Below are positions 1-9,437 of a stretch of 64,000 bases of DNA, in pieces. Under the pieces are notes generated by a model. That model had not been told where the DNA came from. It saw nothing but the letters and a program-made list of their open reading frames with translations, and searched no databases. This stretch comes from Paractinoplanes maris (GTDB taxonomy: Bacteria; Actinomycetota; Actinomycetes; Mycobacteriales; Micromonosporaceae): assembly GCF_023544465.1 (NCBI RefSeq), contig NZ_JALPVL010000016.1, positions 186,001 through 250,000 of the forward strand. The letters are read 5' to 3'. The number at the start of each line of letters is the position of its first letter. Positions within the stretch are counted from its first letter, which is position 1. The position numbers and the translations under genes are program-made.

Positions 1-32
1 CCGGCGTTCCGACGGCCCGGACGCTGTGCTGA

Positions 33-1349
33 TCAGCGGCCCTGGAGGCGCTTCACGTTGTCGCCGAAGGTCCAGGCCTTCGAGCCGTCCCAGTTGATCG
101 ACCAGGTCATCAGGCCCTTGATGCCGGGGACGCTGTTGTAGGCCTGGGTGACCAGCGCGGGTGTCATGTAGCCGCCGCCCGCGCCGGGCTGGGCCGGCAA
201 CCCCGGCACCTGCTTGTCGTACGGGATGCGGATCGTGGTGCCCTGGATCGTCAGGCCGTTGTTGAGGCACTGGGTCTGGACGGTGAAGCCCTGGACCGTG
301 CCCGCGCCGTACGAGTCACCGGCGCAGCCGTACATCGAGCCGTTGTAATACTGCATGTTGAGCCACCACAGGCGGCCGTTGTCGAGGTACTTCTTGATGA
401 TCGGCAGGTACGAGCCCCAGATCGAGCCGTAGGTGACGCTGCCGCCGGTGACGTAGGCGGTCTCCGGAGCCATGGTCAGGCCGAAGTTGGCGGGCATCGC
501 GGCCAGCACCCCGTCGATGATCCGGATCAGGTTGGCCTGCGAGGTCGACAGCTGGTTGATGCTGCCGCTGCCGGTCAGGCCGGTCTCGATGTCGATGTCG
601 ATGCCGTCGAAGTTGTATTGGCGCAGGATCGGCACGATGGTCGCGACGAACCGGTCGGCGACGGCACTGGAGCTCAGGTCGACGCCGGCGGTCGCGCCGC
701 CGATCGACATCAGGATCGTGGCGCCGGAGGCCTTGGCCGCGCAGATCTCGGCGGCCGTCGGCACCTTCACGCCGGCGTCCATGCCGTTCTCCCACAGCAC
801 CGTGCCGTCCGAGCGGATCACCGGGAACGCCGCCATCAGGACGTTGTAACCGTGCTGGGTGATCCGGCTGTCGTTGATCGGGATCCAGCCCAGGCCGGGG
901 TGCACACCGTTGCTCGCGCCGTCCCAGTTCTCCCAGTAGCCCTGAAGCACCTTGCCGGCGGGCTTACCGCGGACCGCGCAGCCCACCGGGGGCGAGGTGG
1001 TGGTCGGTGGGGTCGTGGTGGGAGGCGGGGTCGTCGGCGGCGGGGTCGTGGTGGGGGGCGGCGTGGTCGGGCCGCCCGTGCAGGTGCCCAGGTCGCGCCA
1101 CAGCGTCGGGGTGGCGGCCGGGTTCCAGCCCGTGCCCGCGTACGCCGTGTGGGTGACCAGCGCCTGGTAGAGGTGGGCGTTGTAGGTGACCTGCTGGCCC
1201 GCCGTATAGAGCGGGCCCTCCCGCCAGACCGTGCCCGAGCAGGCCACCGCGGCGGAGGCCACGCCTCCCCCGGTCACGGCGACGGCGAAGACCCCGGCCG
1301 CTACTCCGAGCGCTGCGGCCAGCGCCACCAATCGACGACGGACACCCAT
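33..1349 (-). CDS. Secreted GH18 chitinase with N-terminal chitin-binding module
   Basis: Extracellular chitinase that hydrolyses beta-1,4 GlcNAc polymers. The 438-residue protein starts with a signal peptide (about residues 1-34, arginines then a long hydrophobic run). A CBM5/12-like module follows (about 36-92, with the W..G..Y..G..V.Y pattern). A Pro/Thr linker of PPPTTT type (about 94-122) leads to a GH18 barrel. The barrel carries MSIGG and the catalytic DGIDIDIE motif near residues 246-253, whose last Glu is the acid. The end, with LMTWSINWD and a Trp-rich strand, is typical of bacterial GH18 chitinases, and the length is normal. The ATG is preceded by AGGGAG at good spacing. A short palindrome lies upstream (1398-1411). 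The gene is transcribed away from its neighbour at 1414-2490 with a 64-bp gap. I am confident of the family; the exact substrate is inferred. Confidence 0.93.
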   Translation of the reverse strand: MGVRRRLVALAAALGVAAGVFAVAVTGGGVASAAVACSGTVWREGPLYTAGQQVTYNAHLYQALVTHTAYAGTGWNPAATPTLWRDLGTCTGGPTTPPPTTTPPPTTPPPTTTPPTTTSPPVGCAVRGKPAGKVLQGYWENWDGASNGVHPGLGWIPINDSRITQHGYNVLMAAFPVIRSDGTVLWENGMDAGVKVPTAAEICAAKASGATILMSIGGATAGVDLSSSAVADRFVATIVPILRQYNFDGIDIDIETGLTGSGSINQLSTSQANLIRIIDGVLAAMPANFGLTMAPETAYVTGGSVTYGSIWGSYLPIIKKYLDNGRLWWLNMQYYNGSMYGCAGDSYGAGTVQGFTVQTQCLNNGLTIQGTTIRIPYDKQVPGLPAQPGAGGGYMTPALVTQAYNSVPGIKGLMTWSINWDGSKAWTFGDNVKRLQGR

Positions 1350-1397
1350 GGCGACTCCCTAGATGCTTGCGTGACACGCGTTAGGCACATCATGGAG

Positions 1398-1411
1398 TTC
1401 ACATGTGTGAA
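1398..1411. promoter_or_regulatory. Operator-like palindrome upstream of the chitinase
   Basis: TTCACATGTGTGAA has perfect 6-bp arms (TTCACA/TGTGAA) around a 2-bp centre. It lies 49-62 bp upstream of the chitinase ATG, in a locally AT-richer patch between that gene and the stop codon of the next gene. It does not resemble the DasR dre consensus as I know it. The regulator is unknown. Confidence 0.35.
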
Positions 1412-1413
1412 TA

Positions 1414-2490
1414 TCAAGGGTTCTTAACAGTCAGCGGCACATCCAGGTACGCCGCATACACCTCCAGGGCTTCCGCCGCCGCGTCGCGATCACGCACGGT
1501 GAAGGACGTCAATGGCCGGACGGTGACGGTGACGCCCTTGCGGGTGAGCGTGCGGGTCCAGGTCGCGCGCACCCGCCCACCCTGGACCAGGGTCGAGCGG
1601 AACACGCCGTTGCCCCCCGGGATGATGGCGGCGAGGTCGTCGGCGGACGCCATCAGCGAGCGATCCTTGTAACCCAGCAGGTATTCGTCGAAGCCGGGCA
1701 GCGCCAGCCACTCGCCGGCCCCGAGATCGGGCGTGCCGGCGGCCATCACCATCTCGGCACCGTCCACGTCGACCGTGGTCAGGGCCTCACCGGCGACCGC
1801 GATACCCGTGCGGCAATCGGTCATGGTCAGACCCGTCCAGCCGACGAAATCCTTACGCGACGCCGGCCCGTGGCTGCGGAAATAGCGCACCGCGATGATG
1901 CCCAGCGCCTCCTCCCGCGACGGCCGCCGCGGCGACGGGACCCACTCGTCGAGCAGGACGAACGTCTGCTCCTTGCCGACATGCGGGGCGATGGCCGTGA
2001 CGCCGCGCTGAGCCGCATACCAGAGCAGGTGATAACCACGCTGGCCGGCGACCTCGACCCCGCCCTCGACCATCGCGGCCAGGCACTGCGACCGGGTGAG
2101 CCGGCCGCCGCCCTTGAGCGCGGCCCCGAGCACCTCGACCGCGAGATCGACCGTCGCCTCGTCGAGCCCGAGGGTCTCCCGGCGCTTGGCAGCACCGCCC
2201 AGAGCGCGGACGCCCATGATCTCGAGCATCCAGTGCGCGTCGACCGCGGGGACGAAGTGGACAGTGCCCCGCATCGGCCACGTGCGCAGCACGGATCTGT
2301 CCTCGAGCGCGTCATTGACCTGGGCCAGAGTGACCCCGGGCAGACGGCACCCCAGCGACCACAGAGCGCTGTTGACATCCTGCGCCTGCATGGCGCCGAA
2401 CCACTCGACGACGCCGGCCACGTCAGCCGGGGCGTTGCCGCGCAGCAACAAGCTGGTCATCCGCAGGCCCAGGGCCGTCGTCCCATCCAT
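1414..2490 (-). CDS. Winged-helix DNA-binding protein, AlkZ-like (HTH_42 family)
   Basis: A 358-residue protein of the HTH_42 (formerly DUF1006) family, which includes AlkZ/YcaQ-type DNA glycosylases that unhook interstrand crosslinks. The N-terminal stretch has the family pattern: MQAQD at about residues 34-38 contains the QxQ/QxD catalytic-type element, followed by ALWSLGCR. LRTWPMRGTVHFV and the PGFDEYLLGYKDRS block near the C-terminus are also family hallmarks. The protein is soluble with no signal peptide. It is encoded on the same strand as, and just downstream of, pgi (33-bp gap), so the two may be co-transcribed. AlkZ-like enzymes often sit in antibiotic clusters as self-resistance genes; no such cluster is visible here, so a general repair role is as likely. 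Confidence 0.8.
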   Translation of the reverse strand: MDGTTALGLRMTSLLLRGNAPADVAGVVEWFGAMQAQDVNSALWSLGCRLPGVTLAQVNDALEDRSVLRTWPMRGTVHFVPAVDAHWMLEIMGVRALGGAAKRRETLGLDEATVDLAVEVLGAALKGGGRLTRSQCLAAMVEGGVEVAGQRGYHLLWYAAQRGVTAIAPHVGKEQTFVLLDEWVPSPRRPSREEALGIIAVRYFRSHGPASRKDFVGWTGLTMTDCRTGIAVAGEALTTVDVDGAEMVMAAGTPDLGAGEWLALPGFDEYLLGYKDRSLMASADDLAAIIPGGNGVFRSTLVQGGRVRATWTRTLTRKGVTVTVRPLTSFTVRDRDAAAEALEVYAAYLDVPLTVKNP

Positions 2491-2523
2491 GACGACGACC
2501 CTAGAGCCCGGGTACGACAGAAA

Positions 2524-4161
2524 TCAGCGGCCGCGCTGCGACCGGTACAGCTTGATCAGCGCGTTGGTCGACGAGTCGTCGTCCGTGGCCGGCGCCGACG
2601 ACGAGGTCAGCTTGGGCGCGAGCTGGTTGGCCATGACCTTGCCGAGCTCGACACCCCACTGGTCGAACGAGTTGATCTGCCAGATCGTGCCCTGGGTGAA
2701 CGTGATGTGCTCGTAGAGCGCGATCAGCTGACCCAGGACGGCCGGCGTCAGCTCCTCCGACAGGATCGTCGTCGTCGGGTGGTTGCCCTGCATCACCCGG
2801 TGCGGCGCGATCGCCGGGTCGGTGCCCTCGGCGAGCACCTGCTCGAGCGTACGGCCGAAGGCGAGCGCCCCGGTCTGGGCGAAGAAGTTCGACATGAACA
2901 GGTCGTGCATCTCGCCGATGTCGTGGTTGGGCTTGCTGAACCCGATGAAGTCGGCCGGGATCATCTTGGTGCCCTGGTGGATCAGCTGGTAGAACGCGTG
3001 CTGCCCGTTGGTGCCGGGCTCGCCCCAGAAGACCTCGCCGGTCTGATAGGTGGCCGGCGAGCCGTCGAGCCGCACCGACTTGCCGTTGCTCTCCATCGTC
3101 AGCTGCTGCAGGTAGGCCGCGAACCGGTGCAGGTACTGCGAATACGGCAGGATCGCGTGCGACTGCGCGCCGAGGAAGGTGTCGTACCAGACGTTGAGCA
3201 GGCCGAGCAGCGCCGGCACGTTCGACTCGAGCGGCTCGGTGCGGAAGTGCTCGTCGACGGTGTGGTAGCCGGCGAGCATGTCGGCGAACTGCTCCTTGCC
3301 GATCGCGATCATGACCGACAGGCCGACCGCCGACGGCAGCGAGTAACGGCCGCCCACCCAGTCCCAGAAGCCGAACATGTTCTCGGTGTCGATGCCGAAG
3401 TCGGCCACCCGCTGGGCGTTGGTGCTGACCGCCACGAAGTGCTTGGCCACCGCGTCGGCCCCGGCGTCGCCGCCGAGCCCGGCCAGCAGCCAGTTGCGCG
3501 CCTCGGTCGCGTTGGTCAGCGTCTCCTGCGTACCGAAGGTCTTGGACACCACGACGAACAGCGTGCTGGCCGGGTCGAGGTCGTGCGTCTTCTCGTAGAG
3601 GTCGGTCGGGTCGATGTTCGAGATGAAGCGGCACTCGATCTCGGGCGTCTTGAAGGCCTTCAGAGCCTCGTACGCCATGACGGGGCCCAGGTCGGAGCCG
3701 CCGATACCGATGTTGACCACCGTCTTGATGCGCTCGCCGGTGTGACCGGTCCACTCCCCGGACCGGACACGGTCGGAGAAGGCACCCATCCGGTCGAGAA
3801 CCTCGTGGACGTCGGCCACCACGTCCTGCCCGTCGACCACCAGGGTCGCGTCGCGGGGCAGGCGCAGCGCGGTGTGCAGGACGGCGCGGTCCTCGGTGAC
3901 GTTGATGTGCTCACCGGCGAACATCGCGGCGATCCGCTCGCGCAGCTTGGCCCGCTCGGCCAGCGCCAGCAGAGCGGTCAGCACCTCGTCGGTGACGAGG
4001 TTCTTGCTGTAGTCGACGGTGAGATCGGCGACCCGCGCGGTGAGACGCTCGCCGCGGTTCGGATCGCTGCCGAAGAGGTCGCGCAGGTGCACGGCGTTGA
4101 ATTTCTCGGCCTGGCCCTGCAGCGTCTGCCACTCGGTGCTGTCGGAAACGTGATCGCTCAT
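2524..4161 (-). CDS. pgi: Glucose-6-phosphate isomerase
   Basis: Interconverts glucose 6-phosphate and fructose 6-phosphate in the cytoplasm. The 545-residue length is standard. Visible family signatures include NIGIGGSDLGPVMAYEAL, SKTFGTQETLTNA, GGRYSLPSAVGL and MESNGKS. The block GEPGTNGQHAFYQLIHQG carries the catalytic Glu and His region. I chose the ATG at 4161 (MSDHVSDSTEW), because the upstream in-frame sequence reads as shadow coding and 4161 gives the usual PGI N-terminus. The gene diverges from the glycosyltransferase at 4415, leaving 253 bp for two promoters. The gene at 1414-2490 follows on the same strand. Confidence 0.97.
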   Translation of the reverse strand: MSDHVSDSTEWQTLQGQAEKFNAVHLRDLFGSDPNRGERLTARVADLTVDYSKNLVTDEVLTALLALAERAKLRERIAAMFAGEHINVTEDRAVLHTALRLPRDATLVVDGQDVVADVHEVLDRMGAFSDRVRSGEWTGHTGERIKTVVNIGIGGSDLGPVMAYEALKAFKTPEIECRFISNIDPTDLYEKTHDLDPASTLFVVVSKTFGTQETLTNATEARNWLLAGLGGDAGADAVAKHFVAVSTNAQRVADFGIDTENMFGFWDWVGGRYSLPSAVGLSVMIAIGKEQFADMLAGYHTVDEHFRTEPLESNVPALLGLLNVWYDTFLGAQSHAILPYSQYLHRFAAYLQQLTMESNGKSVRLDGSPATYQTGEVFWGEPGTNGQHAFYQLIHQGTKMIPADFIGFSKPNHDIGEMHDLFMSNFFAQTGALAFGRTLEQVLAEGTDPAIAPHRVMQGNHPTTTILSEELTPAVLGQLIALYEHITFTQGTIWQINSFDQWGVELGKVMANQLAPKLTSSSAPATDDDSSTNALIKLYRSQRGR

Positions 4162-4414
4162 TGTCCTAGTCTCTTCCTCGAACCCGGACTCCCGGGCTAA
4201 TCCTGGCACGAATCGTCTCAGTGCGACGGCGACGCCGGGGAGATCACCAGGCGAACGACGCGTTGCATGGCCGGCATCACTTTCTCGGATCCTCCCCCGC
4301 GGTCCGCAGTGCCACCCGGAAACACGCGATACCCACCCACGGGGCCGGCGATGCATAGAGCGCGCACAGGCCGGCCACAGAGCGGGCGTAGGGCCGCGGC
4401 CGACTCTTACCGCC
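4162..4414. other. Divergent intergenic region, pgi / GT39 gene
   Basis: A 253-bp non-coding gap between two divergent starts, so both promoters should be here. I see no convincing -35/-10 pair or long palindrome. Short in-frame extensions of both genes exist but lack family similarity. Confidence 0.4.
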
Positions 4415-6499
4415 ATGACGACCTTGATGGAACGGCCCCCCGCCGCCGCGCCGCCCCGGCACCAGGCGCCGAGGGCCCACCGGGACCGCCGATGGCCGGT
4501 TGTGGTGCTGCTGCTCGGCGCCGCGGCGCTCTACCTCTGGGACCTGAGCGCGTCGGGCTGGGGCAACAGCTTCTACGCGGCCGCCGCGCAGGCCGGGGCG
4601 CAGAGCTGGAAGGCATGGCTGTTCGGCTCGCTGGACGCCGGCAACGCCATCACCGTCGACAAGCCACCGGCCGCGCTGTGGGTGATGGGCCTGTCCGCGC
4701 GCCTGTTCGGCGTCACCAGCTGGGCCGTGCTCGCCCCGCAGGCACTGATGGGCGTGGCCAGTGTGTGGTTCCTCTACGCGGCGGTCAAGCGCTGGTCCGG
4801 CACCACGGCCGGACTGCTCGCCGGGGCGGCGCTGGCACTCACCCCGGTGGCGGTGCTGATGTTCCGCTACGACAATCCCGACGCGTTGTTGGTGCTGCTG
4901 ATGACGGCCGGCGCCTACACGACAGTCCGCGCCGTCGAGCAAGCGTCGTGGAGGTGGCTCGCGCTCACCGGCGTACTGCTGGGCTTCGGCTTCCTGACCA
5001 AGATGATGCAGGCCTTCCTGGTGCTGCCCGGCTTTGCGCTGGTCTATCTGATCGCCGCGCCGACCGGCCTCGGCAAGCGCGTCCGCGACCTGCTGATCGC
5101 CGGGCTCGCCCTGATCGCGTCGGCCGGCTGGTATGTCGCTCTGGTGTCACTGTGGCCGGCGTCGTCGAGGCCGTACATCGCCGGTTCCACCAACAACACG
5201 CTCTGGGAACTGGCGCTCGGCTACAACGGCCTCGGCCGGATCCTCGGCGGCTCCGGCAACGGCGGCGGTGGCGGGAACACCGCGTTCGGCGGCTCGACCG
5301 GCCTCGGACGCCTCTTCGGCCCGGCGATGGGCACGGAGATCTCCTGGCTGCTGCCGGCCGCGCTGATCGCCCTGGTCGCCGTCCTGGCCGCGACCTGGAC
5401 GGCTCCGCGCACCGACCGCACCCGGGCGGCCATGGTGCTGTGGGGCGGCTGGGTGCTGATCACCGGCCTCACGTTCTCCTACATGAGCGGCACCATCCAC
5501 CCGTATTACACGGTCGCGCTGGCCCCCGGCATCGCCGCGCTGGTCGGCATCGGCGGCCGGTACCTCTGGCTCCACCACGACCGCCTGTGGGGCCGCGCCC
5601 TGCTGGCCGCGATGGTCGTCGCGACCGCGGTGTGGGGCTGGGTCCTGCTGGGCCGCACCGACTGGCTGCCGGCGCTGCGGTGGGCCTCGCTCGGGCTGGG
5701 CGTGGCCTCCGCGCTGGTGCTGCTCGTGCCGGGCCGGCGTCTGCGGCGGCTGGCGGTGGCGGCTCTGGCCGCGGCCGTTCTCTCGGCGGGTGCCGGCGGT
5801 GCCGCTTACGCGGCAGCCACCGTCTCGGTCCCCCACACCGGCTCGATTCCCGCTTCCGGTCCGTTGGGGTCTCTCCCGGGCATGGGTACGGGCGGTGGCG
5901 GCTTCAAGCGCAACGGCGCCTCCGACGGCGCCGCGAGAGGCCCATCGGGCTCCGGCTCCGCACCGGCTCCCGGCACGGCTTCGACCGGTGACGCCTCGTC
6001 GGCGTCGGGCACGGGTACGCCCCCGGAGTCGTCAGCCTCCACCACGTCAGGTTCAGACTCCGCCACCGGCGGTTCCGATTCTTCGTCGAGCTCCGGCGCG
6101 GCCGCCGCGGGCCGGGGCACGAGTTCCAACAGCGAGCTGAGCGCCCTGCTGGAAGCCGGCACCACCAAATGGTCGGCCGCCGTCAGCGGCGCCACCTCAG
6201 CCGCCGATCTCGAACTGGCCAGCGGAACCTCGGTGATCGCCCTGGGCGGCTGGAACGGCAGCGACCCCTCCCCCACCCTGACTCAGTTCCAGTCCTACGT
6301 GGCCGCCGGCCAGATCCACTACTACATCTCCGGCGGCGGAATGGGCGGCGGCGGCACAGGCGGCGGCGCAGGCGCAGGCGCAGGCGCAGGCGGCGAATCC
6401 ACCCAAGCCAGCCAGATCGCCGCCTGGGTAGCCGACAACTACACAGCCACCACAGTCGGCGGCACCACTGTCTACGACCTGACCGCCACAGCCCACTGA
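4415..6499 (+). CDS. GT39-family membrane glycosyltransferase (YkcB-like)
   Basis: An integral membrane glycosyltransferase of the ArnT/PMT type (GT39 superfamily), expected to move a sugar from a polyprenyl-phosphate donor to an acceptor outside the membrane. The 694-residue protein has a short cytoplasmic N-terminus. The first loop holds the acidic DLSASGWGNSFYAAA stretch and the ITVDKPPAALWV motif, characteristic of this group. About ten or more membrane segments follow to about residue 480. The C-terminal part (about 480-694) is extracellular: a Ser/Gly/Ala-rich linker, then a small conserved domain with WNGSDPSPTLTQFQ and a glycine-rich YYISGGGMGGGG patch, also usual in actinobacterial homologues. 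The ATG at 4415 follows the natural N-terminus MTTLMERP. The acceptor is not known. A strong stem-loop follows the stop codon. Confidence 0.85.
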   Translation: MTTLMERPPAAAPPRHQAPRAHRDRRWPVVVLLLGAAALYLWDLSASGWGNSFYAAAAQAGAQSWKAWLFGSLDAGNAITVDKPPAALWVMGLSARLFGVTSWAVLAPQALMGVASVWFLYAAVKRWSGTTAGLLAGAALALTPVAVLMFRYDNPDALLVLLMTAGAYTTVRAVEQASWRWLALTGVLLGFGFLTKMMQAFLVLPGFALVYLIAAPTGLGKRVRDLLIAGLALIASAGWYVALVSLWPASSRPYIAGSTNNTLWELALGYNGLGRILGGSGNGGGGGNTAFGGSTGLGRLFGPAMGTEISWLLPAALIALVAVLAATWTAPRTDRTRAAMVLWGGWVLITGLTFSYMSGTIHPYYTVALAPGIAALVGIGGRYLWLHHDRLWGRALLAAMVVATAVWGWVLLGRTDWLPALRWASLGLGVASALVLLVPGRRLRRLAVAALAAAVLSAGAGGAAYAAATVSVPHTGSIPASGPLGSLPGMGTGGGGFKRNGASDGAARGPSGSGSAPAPGTASTGDASSASGTGTPPESSASTTSGSDSATGGSDSSSSSGAAAAGRGTSSNSELSALLEAGTTKWSAAVSGATSAADLELASGTSVIALGGWNGSDPSPTLTQFQSYVAAGQIHYYISGGGMGGGGTGGGAGAGAGAGGESTQASQIAAWVADNYTATTVGGTTVYDLTATAH

Positions 6500-6512
6500 C
6501 ACCCGAAGTCCC

Positions 6513-6544
6513 GGAGCCCCGCGTCCCGCCAGACGCGGGGCTCC
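6513..6544 (+). terminator. Stem-loop terminator after the GT39 gene
   Basis: A perfect 13-bp stem, GGAGCCCCGCGTC / GACGCGGGGCTCC, with a 6-nt loop begins 14 bp after the stop codon. There is no clear T-run, as is common in actinomycetes. It could also stop transcription of the converging GGDEF-EAL gene. Confidence 0.75.
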
Positions 6545-6884
6545 GCGCGTCTGCCCGGTCGCAAACCCGGCAAACCCGATCCGTCCATCACCCACCCAAC
6601 CGAGCGACACCCTCAGCCGTCCGCAGCCATCAACCTTCGCTGCCGCTCCCGATCCGTCCCGCAATGGGCCCGTACCAGCCGCTTCTGTCCCGGTCGACCA
6701 CGACCCGGCGGATCGCCCGACCAGCCCGAGCACCGGCTGCGCCGACCGGTCTCGCCCCACCCACTCCGAAGCTTCCTAGGAGGCTAGCTCGAAGTCGGTG
6801 AGCGACTGGCCGGTCGAAGCGCACCCTCGCGGCTCGCGCAGCCGTCCCCCTGGTAGGTCGAGGCGCAGGACAGGGCGGCCCGAT
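6545..6884. other. Convergent intergenic region without a recognised gene
   Basis: About 340 bp between the terminator and the stop codon of the converging GGDEF-EAL gene. Short open frames exist on both strands, but none shows codon bias or family features. A near-palindromic AT-poor patch surrounds CCTAGG near 6776. I see no RNA gene here. Confidence 0.4.
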
Positions 6885-9299
6885 TCACGTACGGGGAAGG
6901 CTCTCCAAGGCGAAGCGTGCGGCGGGCAAACCGGTTTGCAGCAGGCGCCCGGCTTCCCCGGCGGGGACCGGGCGGGACAGGAAATAACCCTGGCCCAAGT
7001 CGCAGCCCATCTCGCGCAGGGCGGCCACCTGGCGGGCGTTCTCGATACCCTCGGCGACCGTCTGCATGCCGAAGCGCTGGCCCAGGCGGACGATGGTGCA
7101 GACCAGCGTCTCGTCCTCGGCGTCACCGGTGCCCAGGTGGTCCACGAAGGAGCGGTCGATCTTCAGGACGTCCATCGGGAAACGGCGCAGGTAGGCCAGC
7201 GACGAATACCCGGTGCCGAAGTCGTCCATGGCCAGCATGACGCCCAGCGCCTTCAGGCTGACGATCCGGGCCAGGTTCTCGTCGGTGTCGGTCAGCAGCA
7301 CGCTCTCGGTCATCTCGAGGCAAAGCCGGTCGGCCGGCATGCCGGTCTCGGCCAGCACCCCGGCCACCGTCGCGGCCAGGTCGCCCGCCTCGAACTGGCG
7401 CACCGACACGTTCACCGCCATCTTGACCGGGCGGCCCCAAGCGACCGCCTGGCGGCACGCCTCGGCCAGCACCCAGCGGCCCAGCGGCACGATCAGCCCG
7501 GTCGACTCGGCCAGGCCGATGAACTCGAGCGGCGGCACCATCCCGCGCGCCGGGTGGTTCCAGCGCACCAGCGCCTCGAAGCCCACGATGTCGCCCGTAG
7601 CCAGGTCGACCGTCGGCTGGTAATGCAGCACCAGCTCGTCGCGGACCAGCGCCAGCCGCAGGTCGTCGGCCAGCGACAGCCGCTGCATCAGCGCGTCGTG
7701 CATCCTCGGGTCGTACGACGCGTACACCCCGCCACCCGCGTCCTTGGCCCGGTACATGGCCAGGTCGGCGTTGCGCTGCAGCTGCTCGATGTCGCTCGCG
7801 TCGCCCGCCGAGGCGATGCCGATGCCCGCGCCCACGTGCAGTTGGCGGCCATCGATCAGAAACGGCGCGTCGAGGTGGTCGAGGATGCGGCCGGCCAGCG
7901 CCTCGGCGTCCGCGCGGGCGTCCGGCGAGACGACGATCACCGCGAACTCGTCACCGCCCAGGCGGGCCACCGTGTGCGGCGCCGGGACGGCTCGTAGCAG
8001 CCGGGCCGCGACGTGCACGAGCAACTGGTCGCCGGCGGCGTGCCCGAGACTGTCGTTGACCTCCTTGAACCCGTCGAGGTCGAGGAAGAGCACCGAGATG
8101 TGCTCCGGGTCGATCTGCTCGGCCACGGCGGTGGCCAGGCGCTCGCGGAACAGCGCGCGGTTCTCGAGCCCGGTCAGCGCGTCGTGATAGGCGTCGTGGC
8201 GGAGCTGGTCCTGCAGCTGCCGGGCGTCGCTGACATCGCGGGTGTTGAAGACGAGACCCGCGATGTACGGGTCGTCGAGCAGGTTGGTGATGGTCACCTC
8301 GGACAGGCGCCGGCGGCCGTCCTGGTGGGGCAGCAGGACCTCGATCGTCGTCATGCCGCCCGGGCGGTCGACGACGTCGTCGATCGCAGCCTGGACCTGC
8401 TCGGCCGAGCGCGCTCCGATGACGTCGACCAGCCGGTGCCCGACGAGCGTCGACAACGGGAAACCGAAGATCCGCTCGACCGACGAGCTCTGATAGCGGA
8501 TGGTCGAGTCGGCTTCCAGGATGGCCAGCGACTCGGAGCTCTGCTCGACGAGCGCCCGGAACCGCTGCTCCCGGTTCGCCAGTTCGGCCGTACGGTCGGT
8601 GACCCGCCCCTCGAGCCGGCGCGCCAGCTGGTGGTTGTCGCGGGCCAGCAGCACGCCGCGCAGCACGATGAGCAGGATCGAGAGGTACCGGCACCAGGTG
8701 CCGACGGCGGTGGGCGTGCCGCCCAGGGCTATCCACACACTGCTCAGCACCAGGCTCAGCACCACCATGCCGTACGGCAGGACGACGCCCACCGACCAGC
8801 GGCTGGCCACGGCTTGGTCACCGGCGGTGCGGGCGGCGAGCGGATCACGCCGGGCCCGCACGATCGCCAGCAGGACCAGCGCCAGCCCGGCGCACCAGCC
8901 CACGGCGGCCAGAGTCGGCCCGTCCCCGTCCCCGTCGCCGGCTCGCAGCCGGAGGGCGGCGCTGTCGGCCACCGCCATCAGCAGCAGTCCGCCGCAGACG
9001 AGGGCGAGCGTCCGCGAACCGGGACGGCGCGGGCTCCAGTGGACGAGCCCGATCAGCGCGACCGTGCCCAGCAGGACGTCGGCCGTCGCGTGGATGACGG
9101 CGTCGCGTACGCCGGCCGCCGTCGCCGGCTGGATCACGAAGTTCCACGAGGTCACGAACAGCGAGAAGCCAACGAGAAGCGTGTCGATGCCGGTGCGGGT
9201 CCGGGTCAGCCGGTTGCCTCGCGACGACGGGACCACGAACAGGTACAGCGCCGCCAGGATCACCAGGGTGACGATGGGAACCGTGGCGCCGGCCGTCAT
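6885..9299 (-). CDS. Membrane PAS-GGDEF-EAL cyclic-di-GMP protein
   Basis: A bifunctional-type cyclic-di-GMP enzyme of 804 residues. The N-terminal 230 residues form several membrane helices. A PAS domain (about 250-370, starting after FRALVEQSSESLAILEAD) leads to a GGDEF diguanylate cyclase domain with an intact LGGDEF active site near residue 450. The EAL phosphodiesterase domain follows, with GFEALVRWNHP near 575 and MDDFGTGYSSLAYL further on. Both catalytic signatures are intact, so either activity is possible. An inhibitory RxxD site is not obvious. The ATG at 9299 is preceded by AAGGGGATCC, a good ribosome binding site, so the upstream in-frame residues are excluded. The membrane part probably senses an unknown signal. 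Confidence 0.93.
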   Translation of the reverse strand: MTAGATVPIVTLVILAALYLFVVPSSRGNRLTRTRTGIDTLLVGFSLFVTSWNFVIQPATAAGVRDAVIHATADVLLGTVALIGLVHWSPRRPGSRTLALVCGGLLLMAVADSAALRLRAGDGDGDGPTLAAVGWCAGLALVLLAIVRARRDPLAARTAGDQAVASRWSVGVVLPYGMVVLSLVLSSVWIALGGTPTAVGTWCRYLSILLIVLRGVLLARDNHQLARRLEGRVTDRTAELANREQRFRALVEQSSESLAILEADSTIRYQSSSVERIFGFPLSTLVGHRLVDVIGARSAEQVQAAIDDVVDRPGGMTTIEVLLPHQDGRRRLSEVTITNLLDDPYIAGLVFNTRDVSDARQLQDQLRHDAYHDALTGLENRALFRERLATAVAEQIDPEHISVLFLDLDGFKEVNDSLGHAAGDQLLVHVAARLLRAVPAPHTVARLGGDEFAVIVVSPDARADAEALAGRILDHLDAPFLIDGRQLHVGAGIGIASAGDASDIEQLQRNADLAMYRAKDAGGGVYASYDPRMHDALMQRLSLADDLRLALVRDELVLHYQPTVDLATGDIVGFEALVRWNHPARGMVPPLEFIGLAESTGLIVPLGRWVLAEACRQAVAWGRPVKMAVNVSVRQFEAGDLAATVAGVLAETGMPADRLCLEMTESVLLTDTDENLARIVSLKALGVMLAMDDFGTGYSSLAYLRRFPMDVLKIDRSFVDHLGTGDAEDETLVCTIVRLGQRFGMQTVAEGIENARQVAALREMGCDLGQGYFLSRPVPAGEAGRLLQTGLPAARFALESLPRT

Positions 9300-9388
9300 C
9301 GGATCCCCTTCCCCGCGTACGGGACGCGCCTGCCGCAAGCCCCGATCAGCAGAATCGGAATATCGGGCCGTGACCTGAGAAAATGGCC

Positions 9389-9419
9389 GCGGCGGCCCTC
9401 CCGGAGGGAGAGCCGCCGC
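9389..9419 (-). terminator. Rho-independent terminator after the lysine-rich micro-ORF
   Basis: The arms GCGGCGGC.CTCCC and GGGAG.GCCGCCGC close with a 3-nt loop. On the minus strand the stem is followed by GGCCATTTTC, a short T-tract. It lies about 19 bp after the stop codon of the 19-codon ORF and separates it from the GGDEF-EAL gene. Confidence 0.7.
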
Positions 9420-9437
9420 AGCGGTGAAGAAGTCAGC

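Noticed and set aside
1870..4200. A 776-codon open frame on the plus strand
   Set aside because: It is antisense to pgi and the AlkZ-like gene; composition is Arg/Asp/Gly-rich shadow sequence, typical in high-GC DNA.
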